Shown here: positions 1 through 5,626 of the stretch, piece by piece | Numbering within the stretch: position 1 is the stretch's first letter | Layout of the letters: every line of letters begins with the position of its first letter | Source of the DNA: Kiritimatiellia bacterium | Lineage (GTDB): Bacteria; Verrucomicrobiota; Kiritimatiellia; RFP12; UBA1067 | NCBI GenBank assembly: GCA_017629455.1 | Contig: JAGBXE010000098.1 | Coordinates: 1-5,626 of the forward strand | DNA: 5,626 nt | Direction: 5' to 3' | The notes under the pieces: generated by a model | What the model was told of the DNA's origin: nothing | What the model saw: only the letters and a program-made list of their open reading frames with translations | Databases searched by the model: none | Position numbers and translations under genes: made by a program

Positions 1-798
1 CCTTCGGGAAAGGTCGTATTCTTCATCTTCATCAAACTCCTCCTCTCCAAGCGAAACGAACGTTCTATCGGGGTGCAATCCGTAAATTACGCTAGCAACC
101 TCAATAACGTTCGGATAAAGAAGCGTAAACATTTCTGTCGATTCTTCGCGGAAGGTGTTTAACCCTTCGGCGTATTCATCCATCGTCATAACGCGCAAAA
201 CCCGCCCACCAGTTTCGCGGCGAAACCAAAGACCGGTAGCGCGGCAAACCTCTTCAACTGCAATGTCCGCAGGAACATTTCTTAAAAACATTGAAGCGGC
301 TTTGCTCGAAGCAGCATCGGAAACTGATATGTTAACGCCTGTTTGGTCGGCAACTAAACGCATAAGCGTACCTACAGGAACCTTCTCGCATTCAAGATGG
401 CGAAGAAGTTCGCTCGGCGGATTTTGAGGAGCAGGAAGCGCCGTAAACGAACCTGGAAGTATCACGCCCTCGCCAGCATTTGAAGTATCGAGTTCTACGC
501 CACTAGGAGTAATCGACTTTATTTTAACATCGACACCTACGGAACCTACCGCCTTGCGGAGAATAGTACCCTTCCTCGCAGGAGAAGCGCCATCAACGCG
601 CTCGCCTATCAATGCTACGCCATCTTCGCGGACACCAACGACAAGCGCCTGAATGCGCATTGATGGATCTTCAAGAAGGCGGCGCTTCAACGCATCAGAA
701 AACGAATCTGTAGCCTTGGTCGGATCGGCAGTAGCCGCCCCATGAGCAAAGATCGCCGCGAAAGCAGAAACTACCAAAAATAGAATTTTAATATTCAT
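1..798 (-). CDS. Secretin (PilQ/GspD type), N-terminal part, cut by the window edge
   Basis: The first 266 residues of an outer-membrane secretin; the frame stays open to base 1, so the ring-forming domain lies outside. Translation begins with a signal peptide (MNIKILFLVVSAFAAIFA, then HGAATA), probable cleavage near residues 19-25, no lipobox. Residues about 48-118 form a strand-rich Val/Gly segment (ALVVGVREDGVALIGE, later VGVDVKIKSITPSGVEL) that resembles the PilP/GspC homology region. Residues about 131-207 fit the N0/STN domain: VPVGTLMRLVADQTGVNISV, then FLRNVPADIAVEEVCRATGL and RVLRVMTMDEY. From 221, TEMFTLLYPNVIEVASVI is the first strand and helix of an N1 repeat. An acidic loop, EEEFDEDEEYD, occupies 252-262. 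The ATG has GAGG (809-806) 7 nt upstream, overlapping the pilC stop, with a 9-bp intergenic gap. The secretin class is confident; pilQ versus gspD cannot be decided from this part. Confidence 0.85.
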   Translation of the reverse strand, partial: MNIKILFLVVSAFAAIFAHGAATADPTKATDSFSDALKRRLLEDPSMRIQALVVGVREDGVALIGERVDGASPARKGTILRKAVGSVGVDVKIKSITPSGVELDTSNAGEGVILPGSFTALPAPQNPPSELLRHLECEKVPVGTLMRLVADQTGVNISVSDAASSKAASMFLRNVPADIAVEEVCRATGLWFRRETGGRVLRVMTMDEYAEGLNTFREESTEMFTLLYPNVIEVASVIYGLHPDRTFVSLGEEEFDEDEEYDLSRR

Positions 799-805
799 AC
801 CAATT

Positions 806-809
806 CCTC
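806..809 (-). promoter_or_regulatory. Ribosome binding site of the secretin gene
   Basis: The coding strand reads GAGG, 7 nt before ATG 798. Its first bases overlap the TGA stop of pilC. The gap between the genes is 9 bp and contains no sign of a promoter or terminator, so the secretin gene belongs to the same transcript. Confidence 0.65.
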
Positions 810-2019
810 AATTTGTACCGGCGATGGCAAAAAGCGCCATAAAAAAAGCGATGTAGACAAAACCAACGATTCCCCCCGTAACAACAATCATTACAGGTTC
901 AATCAGCATCCCGAAGCGTTTAACGGCAATGGCGAGCAGCATTTCGTGGAAACGCGCCGACTCGCCAAATGCGTCTGGCAACGATCCGCCAACCTCGCCT
1001 ACGGCCGCCATTCTGCGGAGCATTGGAGTAAACTCAACGGCACCTGAAAGAGATTCGGCAAGCGTTGAACCGCGCAAGATACTTTCATATGCCGACTTAA
1101 CCCTGTGCGCTAGACGCTTATTAGGGAGTAAGCGCGCAACGGTTGAAAGTGCATCAAGAAGAGGAACTGCCGACTCGGTTAAAATCTGCATTGACCTAGC
1201 AAAAAGCGCAGTACCTGAAAGCCTAAGTATCCTCCCGGTAATGGGCACTTTCATAAGTATTGCATCTTCAATTTCACGCCCAAAAGGAAAGATTCTAAAA
1301 GTAAACCACACCGCCAAAACTAGAACTAGCGAAACAATGATAGACGCTCCATTATCATTTACCCAAGCAGAAAAATCCATTAGCGCTTGTGTAACTGGGG
1401 GCAATGCCGTACCGCTCGACTGAAGAAACTCCGCAACCTTCGGTATCACTGTCACAACGAGAAACGTACTTACGGCAACTGCCATCACTACTGCCGTCAA
1501 TGGATAAACTAAGGCATTGACTACAGAAGTTTTAAGATTACGCCGCGCCTCCATTTGGTCGGCAGCATGCGTGACTGTCCGTTCAAGTTCGCCCGACTTC
1601 TCCCCAACCTCTACTAGGCGCACGACAATTTCGTCAAAATACTTTGGATATTTTCCAAGCGCGCCTGCAAACGATTCACCCGACAATACAGCGGTGGCTA
1701 CTCCCCTCCATGTGCGCATCGCACGCGGACAAGTCGCCTGCTCCCCAACGGTTCCAATTGCATTTAAAAGCGTGATGCCACTTTTAAGCATCGAAGCAAT
1801 CTGCCTTAAGCCCATCTCAACGTCAAAATTCGTCATCGGCTTAAGCCAAGATAAACTCCACGGCGGCGGAAGTGTGTCCACCTCGCGCACCTCACGAACT
1901 GAAATTACGAGTTGGCCTTCTTGGCGGAGATTTAGAATAACTTCGCTCTTAGAGGCACCCTCACAAACAAAGGTGCGCCTTACGCCCGAAGAACTCTTTG
2001 TCTCTACCTTAAATTTCAT
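808..2019 (-). CDS. pilC: PilC/GspF-type inner-membrane platform protein
   Basis: The polytopic platform protein that binds the motor ATPases on its cytoplasmic side and supports pilin assembly. It has 403 residues, the normal family length of about 400. A small N-terminal domain (about 1-45) precedes two T2SSF repeats at about 66-188 and 270-392. Family signatures are visible: LRQIASMLKSGITLLNA at 71-87, VEVGEKSGELE at 136-146, and the matching second-repeat VGEVGGSLPDAF at 340-351. Membrane segments are predicted at about 169-191, 223-243 and 372-399. Start: TTG at 2025 would add two residues, but AGG (2028-2026) would touch it directly, whereas it is 6 nt from the ATG at 2019; I use the ATG. 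The gene begins 2 bp after the PilB stop. Nothing is missing. GspF is the equivalent name if the system proves to be secretory. Confidence 0.95.
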   Translation of the reverse strand: MKFKVETKSSSGVRRTFVCEGASKSEVILNLRQEGQLVISVREVREVDTLPPPWSLSWLKPMTNFDVEMGLRQIASMLKSGITLLNAIGTVGEQATCPRAMRTWRGVATAVLSGESFAGALGKYPKYFDEIVVRLVEVGEKSGELERTVTHAADQMEARRNLKTSVVNALVYPLTAVVMAVAVSTFLVVTVIPKVAEFLQSSGTALPPVTQALMDFSAWVNDNGASIIVSLVLVLAVWFTFRIFPFGREIEDAILMKVPITGRILRLSGTALFARSMQILTESAVPLLDALSTVARLLPNKRLAHRVKSAYESILRGSTLAESLSGAVEFTPMLRRMAAVGEVGGSLPDAFGESARFHEMLLAIAVKRFGMLIEPVMIVVTGGIVGFVYIAFFMALFAIAGTN

Positions 2020-2021
2020 TA

Positions 2022-3122
2022 TCAACCTAGAACTCTAAAAACTTCTGCACGCGAAGTAATACCTAAATCAACCTTAGATTGCGCATCGTCCGCCATCGAT
2101 GTTGAAAGACCGCTCTCGGGAGAATACATCTCAAATATCCCTATCCGGCCGCGATACCCGCGTCCGCCGCAATGCTCGCACCCCTTAGGAACGTATCCGT
2201 CAACGCCCTTCTCGCGGCACTCTGGGCAAAGACGCCTTACAAGACGCTGTGCTACAGCCAACCTGAGTGTCGCGGGCAAAAGATTACTATCAAGGCCCAT
2301 ATCGACTAGACGCGCCGCCGTTGATTTTGCATCGTTGGTATGCAGAGTAGACAGGACTAGATGCCCAGTAAGAGCAGCTTTTACGGCTGCATCTAGCGAC
2401 TCTGCATCGCGGATTTCGCCAATCATCACAACATCGGGATCGTGGCGCAAAAGCGAGCGAAGCGCCTTGCCGAAATTAACCTTGTCGGCTGAATCGACTT
2501 CTGCTTGTGCTACACCGGGGATTTCATATTCAATCGGATCTTCAACTGTAATTATGTTAAGAGCCTCGCCCTTCAATAGCTCGCGTATCGCAGCGTAAAG
2601 CGTCGTCGTCTTACCGCTACCTGTAGGCCCCGTCAACAGAACAAGCCCATGAGGCCTCATTAATACAGACTGAAAAACCTCACAGTCAGCCTCGTTCATG
2701 CCTAGCGCATCGATAGAAAGCCTCTGCGAAAGCGTTTCAAGAAGACGAAGCGTTACGCGCTCTCCATGGCGAACGGGCAAGGTAGCCATGCGAACATCTA
2801 GCGGAGGAGAAGAGAACGCCCCCTCGCCAGACATTCGCCACGTAAAACCTCCGTCTTGCGGAGCGCGGCGCTCAGCAATATCTAATGAAGCGAGAACCTT
2901 AAGCCTACTAACGACAGCCGCTTGCATATGCGAGGGAATGCGCAGTGCATCTTCAAGTATCCCATCAACCCTAAAGCGTACGCGCACCGAATCGGCAGAC
3001 GGATCAAAATGAATATCGGAAGCGCGCGAAAGAAGGCCTGCGCGGAGAATGCGATCTACAAGACGAACGCTATCAGTCAAGTTCTCGGCATGGGAAAGAA
3101 GGTCTGAAACATTCTTTAGCAT
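2022..3122 (-). CDS. pilB: PilB/GspE-type assembly ATPase, short form without the N1E domain
   Basis: A traffic ATPase that would drive pilus or pseudopilus extension at the inner membrane. It has 366 residues; PilB is usually about 560 and GspE about 500. The protein starts almost directly at the N2 domain: ASDIHFDP at 34-41, RFRVDGIL at 49-56, RRAPQDGGF at 85-93. The core is complete: Walker A GPTGSGKTTT 165-174, Asp box ITVEDPIEYE 191-200, Walker B DVVMIGEIRD 230-239, His box GHLVLSTLHTND 253-264. A zinc tetracysteine, CPEC and CEHC (C299, C302, C315, C318), marks it as PilB/GspE rather than PilT; its 12-residue loop is short. The tail ends normally (SRAEVFRVLG). The start overlaps pilT by 7 bp, with GGAGG (3135-3131) 8 nt upstream, and any upstream extension would lie inside pilT, so the short N-terminus is genuine unless the sequence has an error. 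gspE is the alternative name; the adjacent pilT favours pilB. Confidence 0.92.
   Translation of the reverse strand: MLKNVSDLLSHAENLTDSVRLVDRILRAGLLSRASDIHFDPSADSVRVRFRVDGILEDALRIPSHMQAAVVSRLKVLASLDIAERRAPQDGGFTWRMSGEGAFSSPPLDVRMATLPVRHGERVTLRLLETLSQRLSIDALGMNEADCEVFQSVLMRPHGLVLLTGPTGSGKTTTLYAAIRELLKGEALNIITVEDPIEYEIPGVAQAEVDSADKVNFGKALRSLLRHDPDVVMIGEIRDAESLDAAVKAALTGHLVLSTLHTNDAKSTAARLVDMGLDSNLLPATLRLAVAQRLVRRLCPECREKGVDGYVPKGCEHCGGRGYRGRIGIFEMYSPESGLSTSMADDAQSKVDLGITSRAEVFRVLG
2026..2028 (-). promoter_or_regulatory. Weak ribosome binding site that places the pilC start at 2019
   Basis: The only SD-like bases near the start are AGG, 6 nt before ATG 2019 and immediately next to TTG 2025. The spacing fits only the ATG. 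As this is the weakest SD of the operon, pilC translation may depend on ribosomes arriving from the PilB-like gene, whose stop lies 2 bp upstream. Confidence 0.5.
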
Positions 3123-4219
3123 AAAGCCATCCTCCCCTTAAGAATCTCAGGATGCTTCGAAAGAGCTAATGCTTTGCGCTCATCGATCTTGCCTGCACGA
3201 ATTAGTTCAGCAAGCGACTGGTCGAGCGTGCGCATCCCCGACTGCCCGCCCGTTTCAATTGCCGAATATATTTGCGCCGAGCGCCCAGTTGCAATTAGAT
3301 TAGCAACGGCTGGCGTATTAACCAAGAGCTCCCCTGCTAAAGCGCGGCTAGCGCCTGGCGTAGATAAAAGATGCTGCGCAAAAACGCCGCGCAGAACAAG
3401 CGCCAACTGATGACGCGCAGAATCTTGCTCTTCGGCTGGAAAAATTGAAATAAGCCGTTCAATCGCCCCTGCACAATCACCAGCATGGAGTGTAGAAAAA
3501 ACAAGATGCCCCGTCTCTGCCGCCCTGAGAGCCGTGCGCACAGTCTCAAGCTCGCGCATCTCGCCAACAAGTATGACATCTGGGTCTTGGCGCATCGCCT
3601 CAACGAGCGCGGCATAAAAGCTCGTAGTATCACGACCTACCTGACGCTGATTGACAATGCAGCAATCGCTAGAGTGTACGTACTCAATTGGGTCTTCAAT
3701 AGTTACAATATGACCGCACTTGGAACGGTTTATGCTGTTAGGCATCGTTGCAAGAGTTGTAGTTTTGCCGCTACCAGTAGGCCCCGAGACAATGACAAGC
3801 CCACTGCTCTCAGTACAGAAATCGGCCAATCTACTAGGAAGGCCAAGCTCTTCAAATGAACGAAATTCCGATTCAAGACGCCTAATAGCGACTGCATGAT
3901 TGTCGGCAGAACGATAAACATTAAACCTGTACCTAACGCCAGAAGAAGAAGTAAGCGCTCCGTCAATCGCCCCTTCGCGCATAAGCGTCGTACGAACACG
4001 CTCTGTTCCTTCCGCGCACCCTGTAGGCAATGTAAAAAGCCCAAGCTCAGTAGCAATGGCGTCGACATCCTTAACCTGAAAAGGCCGTATGTCGCCCTTT
4101 TCCACCAATGAGCCACGAATACGAAAACGCGGCGAAATACCTGGCGTAATATGCAAATCACTCGCCTCAAAATCCTCGCAGATTGCGAGCAAATTTTCTA
4201 AAATAGGACTTGCCGTCAC
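3116..4219 (-). CDS. pilT: PilT-type pilus retraction ATPase
   Basis: A hexameric secretion-superfamily ATPase that depolymerises type IV pili at the cytoplasmic face of the platform. From the GTG start it has 367 residues, slightly above the roughly 345 usual for PilT. In order: N-terminal PAS-like domain with ASDLHITPG near residue 20; Walker A GPTGSGKTTT at 146-155; Asp box IVTIEDPIEYVH at 171-182; Walker B DVILVGEMRE at 214-223; His box GHLVFSTLHAGD at 237-248; and near the C-terminus SLAELIRAGK at 335-344, the counterpart of the PilT AIRNLIREGK motif. VNQRQVG and IFPAEEQ are also PilT signatures, and the zinc tetracysteine of PilB/GspE is absent. Start: an in-frame ATG at 4240 would give 374 residues, but the GTG at 4219 has GGAGG 7 nt upstream and overlaps the previous stop as GTGA, so I prefer it. 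The protein looks intact and active. It is Cys-rich for the family (eight, including an adjacent pair at 186-187). Confidence 0.95.
   Translation of the reverse strand: MTASPILENLLAICEDFEASDLHITPGISPRFRIRGSLVEKGDIRPFQVKDVDAIATELGLFTLPTGCAEGTERVRTTLMREGAIDGALTSSSGVRYRFNVYRSADNHAVAIRRLESEFRSFEELGLPSRLADFCTESSGLVIVSGPTGSGKTTTLATMPNSINRSKCGHIVTIEDPIEYVHSSDCCIVNQRQVGRDTTSFYAALVEAMRQDPDVILVGEMRELETVRTALRAAETGHLVFSTLHAGDCAGAIERLISIFPAEEQDSARHQLALVLRGVFAQHLLSTPGASRALAGELLVNTPAVANLIATGRSAQIYSAIETGGQSGMRTLDQSLAELIRAGKIDERKALALSKHPEILKGRMALC
3131..3135 (-). promoter_or_regulatory. Ribosome binding site of the PilB-like gene
   Basis: The coding strand reads GGAGG within a G-rich run, 8 nt before the ATG at 3122 and inside the last codons of pilT. 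Its strength supports a real start here, and so supports the absence of the N-terminal domain in the ATPase. Confidence 0.75.
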
Positions 4220-4797
4220 AGCCAAACCTCCAACATCCATCGACCAGCATCACCGCTTGCCATTTCTATTTTTTCTACGACAACCGCCATTCGCCGCGCT
4301 ACAAATATATCAAGTGCAGCCTTTACTGACGGATATTCGCCGTCGAGCTTATAACGGCGAAGTATGGCTCTTTCGCCTGCGCCGAACGATGCAGCGCGCT
4401 CAAGGACAGATGCAACTTCAAGTGCACGAACCACGTCCGCTTTCGGAGTTTGGCCGCTTTTCACGTTCAACCCCACCTCGCGCAAAACTCCTAAAAGCGC
4501 TTGTTCTCTATCGGCAGGCGTCTTATCGAAAACAGGGTCAACATGTAATTTTACTGGCGCCTTCGCTAGCTCTTCTTCAAGTTGACGCGTCGCCGCTGAA
4601 AGACTGCGCGAAGCATGTAGTTTCTGCTCGGCGTATTCTTCCTGTGAAACCATCGCATCGCATCGCTGCTCCTGAAGAGAAAGGTTTTTAGATGCATCTA
4701 CTCTCCATCCATACCAATAACCACCAAGTATCGCCAACGGCAATATCGCAGCAACAAAGATACGGTCGCGTGCACTTATTTCAATGCCCATATTCAT
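4216..4797 (-). CDS. PilO/GspM-like inner-membrane assembly protein
   Basis: A 193-residue bitopic protein. It has a short cytoplasmic N-terminus, a membrane segment at about residues 13-30 rich in Ile, Leu, Ala and Gly, a helical, probably coiled-coil stretch at about 36-80, and a C-terminal domain. The ending from about 149 (YKLDGEYPSVKAALDIF) through the beta strands to the final residues MLEVWL follows the typical PilO/GspM ferredoxin-like pattern of a strand with G-x-Y, a helix, and two further strands. In these systems the protein pairs with PilN/GspL in the periplasm and helps connect the platform to the secretin. Its ATG overlaps the preceding stop as ATGA, with AAGGAG 6 nt upstream, so this start is preferred over the second ATG two codons later. 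It sits directly behind the PilN-like gene, the usual pilN-pilO order. The protein is divergent, so assignment depends on topology, fold pattern and neighbours. Confidence 0.7.
   Translation of the reverse strand: MNMGIEISARDRIFVAAILPLAILGGYWYGWRVDASKNLSLQEQRCDAMVSQEEYAEQKLHASRSLSAATRQLEEELAKAPVKLHVDPVFDKTPADREQALLGVLREVGLNVKSGQTPKADVVRALEVASVLERAASFGAGERAILRRYKLDGEYPSVKAALDIFVARRMAVVVEKIEMASGDAGRWMLEVWL
4227..4231 (-). promoter_or_regulatory. Ribosome binding site that selects the GTG start of pilT
   Basis: The coding strand reads GGAGG, 7 nt before GTG at 4219. The alternative ATG at 4240 lies upstream of this motif and has no comparable SD. The GTG also forms a 4-base overlap (GTGA) with the stop of the PilO-like gene, the same junction style as the gene before it. 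Confidence 0.75.
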
Positions 4798-5579
4798 CTC
4801 CCGCTCCTTGAAGGCAATTTCACCGCGCTAAATATAAACTTGCACGAAAACTCTACGATTGAATTTTCGCTAGTAATAATATCGCCAGGAGCTGCACGCC
4901 AGCCAACGGCTTTCGCGGCGCGAGTCAAAGCTGAAAGCGCTTCGGACCCATCTTGCGCCGATGCAGCAACTGCACGCATCTCGGCAGCAAAAGGACCAAT
5001 TGAAGATATCTCTTTTACAACAACCTTCCCTCCGCACGCACTGGCAAGCGCACCTAACAACTGAGAATAGGATGCTCGAACCTCTGCTACGCGCTCTTGC
5101 GCCGCTGCCTTCGCCTGTCGTTCAGCGCGTTTACGTTCAGCCTCGTCGCGCTTAACTTTGGCCGCATGCTCTATTGAGCGCACCTCTGCATCAAGTGGGG
5201 CGCGTACTAAAATCTCTTTATCTATCGAGCGCGATTTAAAAAACATCAACGAAAAATCGACGGCAATTCCAAGAACTAGCGCTATCGAGACGAAAATAAA
5301 AAACCTTACGATCTTCTCAACCTTCCCACCTGAAGAGCCTTCTACCTTACGGCGAACAATGACATCATAAAGGCGGAACTCGGGATCTGGGTCGACTACA
5401 GCCGTCCACGATACTTGCGCCTCAGCGGCAGGAATCCCAGAAGCCGCCTCCACTTCATACGCTAACGCCGTAGAAAGTTCGTCGGGCGTAAGGCCTGTAA
5501 CTTGAAGTGCCGAAACGCGCACCTGGCGGCGAAACGCACTGGGATCATTTTTTATATCTTTGGCCGCGTTTTTCTTCAT
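4794..5579 (-). CDS. PilN/GspL-like inner-membrane assembly protein, with a short PilM-like cytoplasmic part
   Basis: A 261-residue bitopic protein, probably part of the T4P/T2SS alignment complex. Visible layout: a cytoplasmic part at about residues 1-90; one strong membrane segment at about 91-113; a highly charged Lys/Arg/Glu/Ala helix likely to form a coiled coil at about 118-175; and a C-terminal alpha/beta domain at about 180-250 that fits the periplasmic ferredoxin-like fold of PilN/GspL. Residues about 29-60 (LTPDELSTALAYEVEA and following) resemble the stretch of PilM/GspL where an acidic helix precedes an IP-type motif, followed by a beta strand near 69-77. There is no room for a whole actin-like ATP-binding fold. 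The ATG lies 2 bp after the upstream stop, with GGAG 11 nt away, a rather long spacing. The stop overlaps the next gene by 4 bp (ATGA). The family call rests on topology, context and weak similarity; the exact subfamily is uncertain. Confidence 0.6.
   Translation of the reverse strand: MKKNAAKDIKNDPSAFRRQVRVSALQVTGLTPDELSTALAYEVEAASGIPAAEAQVSWTAVVDPDPEFRLYDVIVRRKVEGSSGGKVEKIVRFFIFVSIALVLGIAVDFSLMFFKSRSIDKEILVRAPLDAEVRSIEHAAKVKRDEAERKRAERQAKAAAQERVAEVRASYSQLLGALASACGGKVVVKEISSIGPFAAEMRAVAASAQDGSEALSALTRAAKAVGWRAAPGDIITSENSIVEFSCKFIFSAVKLPSRSGR
4804..4809 (-). promoter_or_regulatory. Ribosome binding site of the PilO-like gene
   Basis: On the coding strand this reads AAGGAG, a near-perfect SD, 6 nt before the ATG at 4797. 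It lies inside the end of the PilN-like gene. It supports the first ATG over the one at 4791 and suggests translational coupling through the ATGA overlap. Confidence 0.75.
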
Positions 5580-5581
5580 GA

Positions 5582-5626
5582 CTACGGCAACTCCACACTG
5601 AGAATATTATCGCCAGGCTTAACTTC
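5582..5626 (-). CDS. 3' end of an unidentified upstream gene (partial)
   Basis: An open frame enters from the right edge and ends at a TAG stop two bases before the ATG of the next gene. The 14 visible residues read EVKPGDNILSVELP. That is too short to identify a family. Its frame, strand and 2-bp spacing suggest it is the preceding member of the same operon, where a pilus gene such as pilM or a pseudopilin gene would be expected, but this is inference only. The likely SD sequence of the next gene (GGAG, 5594-5591) lies inside its last codons. Confidence 0.55.
   Translation of the reverse strand, partial: EVKPGDNILSVELP

Noticed and set aside
155..427. A 90-codon open frame on the plus strand
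   Set aside because: It is antisense to the N0/N1 coding region of the secretin, which stays open on the minus strand to the window edge.
929..2038. Two long open frames on the plus strand (929-1423 and 1517-2038)
   Set aside because: Both are fully antisense to pilC, whose product has all family motifs. Their products are Ser/Arg/Thr-rich without domain signatures, typical of antisense translation.
2603..3797. Similar DNA segments near 2603-2640 and 3760-3797, a possible direct repeat
   Set aside because: Both encode the Walker A region of two paralogous ATPases. The similarity is protein conservation, not a recombined repeat.
3337..4170. Same-strand open frames of 98 and 146 codons inside pilT
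   Set aside because: They are out-of-frame readings within the conserved ATPase gene and have no supporting SD or family match. They do not show a frameshift, because pilT is intact throughout.
4089..4691. A 200-codon open frame on the plus strand
   Set aside because: It lies opposite the PilO-like gene and the 5' end of pilT, both well supported, and its product has no recognisable domain. It is a shadow frame.
437..5050. The word AAGCGC (GCGCTT on the coding strand) recurs well above chance, suggesting an uptake-signal-like repeat
   Set aside because: Most copies are the in-frame codon pair GCG-CTT (Ala-Leu), with a few in other frames. There is no conserved flank, so codon preference in Ala/Leu-rich proteins explains it.

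Overview
The window is one block of a type IV pilus (T4P) or type II secretion (T2SS)-like assembly operon. Every gene lies on the minus strand, so transcription runs from the right edge to the left edge. The organism is a Gram-negative, double-membrane bacterium, because an outer-membrane secretin gene with a signal peptide follows inner-membrane platform genes. Clear Shine-Dalgarno motifs (AAGGAG, GGAGG, GAGG) precede most starts, so it uses ordinary SD-led initiation. GC content looks roughly balanced. I cannot name the phylum; the unusual domain layout makes me think of the PVC group, but that is a weak guess.

Layout in transcription order: (1) 5626-5582, the last 14 codons and stop of an unidentified upstream gene. 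(2) 5579-4794, a 261-residue bitopic membrane protein of PilN/GspL type. (3) 4797-4216, a 193-residue bitopic membrane protein of PilO/GspM type. (4) 4219-3116, a complete PilT-type retraction ATPase, probably starting at a GTG. (5) 3122-2022, a PilB/GspE-type assembly ATPase that lacks the usual N-terminal domain. (6) 2019-808, a complete PilC/GspF polytopic platform protein. (7) 798 to the left edge, the first 266 codons of a secretin (PilQ/GspD type): signal peptide, an extra beta-rich domain, N0/STN, and the start of N1. The ring-forming domain lies beyond the window.

Junctions are extremely tight: 2-bp gap, 4-bp overlap, 4-bp overlap, 7-bp overlap, 2-bp gap, 9-bp gap. This points to one polycistronic, translationally coupled unit. 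There is no non-coding stretch longer than about 10 bases. I saw no promoter, terminator, RNA gene, mobile element, CRISPR or notable repeat.

In the machine these genes imply, PilB and PilT power extension and retraction of a pilus through the PilC platform. The PilN/PilO-like pair forms the alignment scaffold across the inner membrane and periplasm, and the secretin is the outer-membrane exit. The most interesting features are reductions and fusions. No separate pilP gene occurs where one is expected before the secretin; a PilP/GspC-like segment seems to be part of the secretin itself. PilB has lost its N-terminal docking domain. The PilN-like protein carries only a short piece that resembles PilM/GspL.
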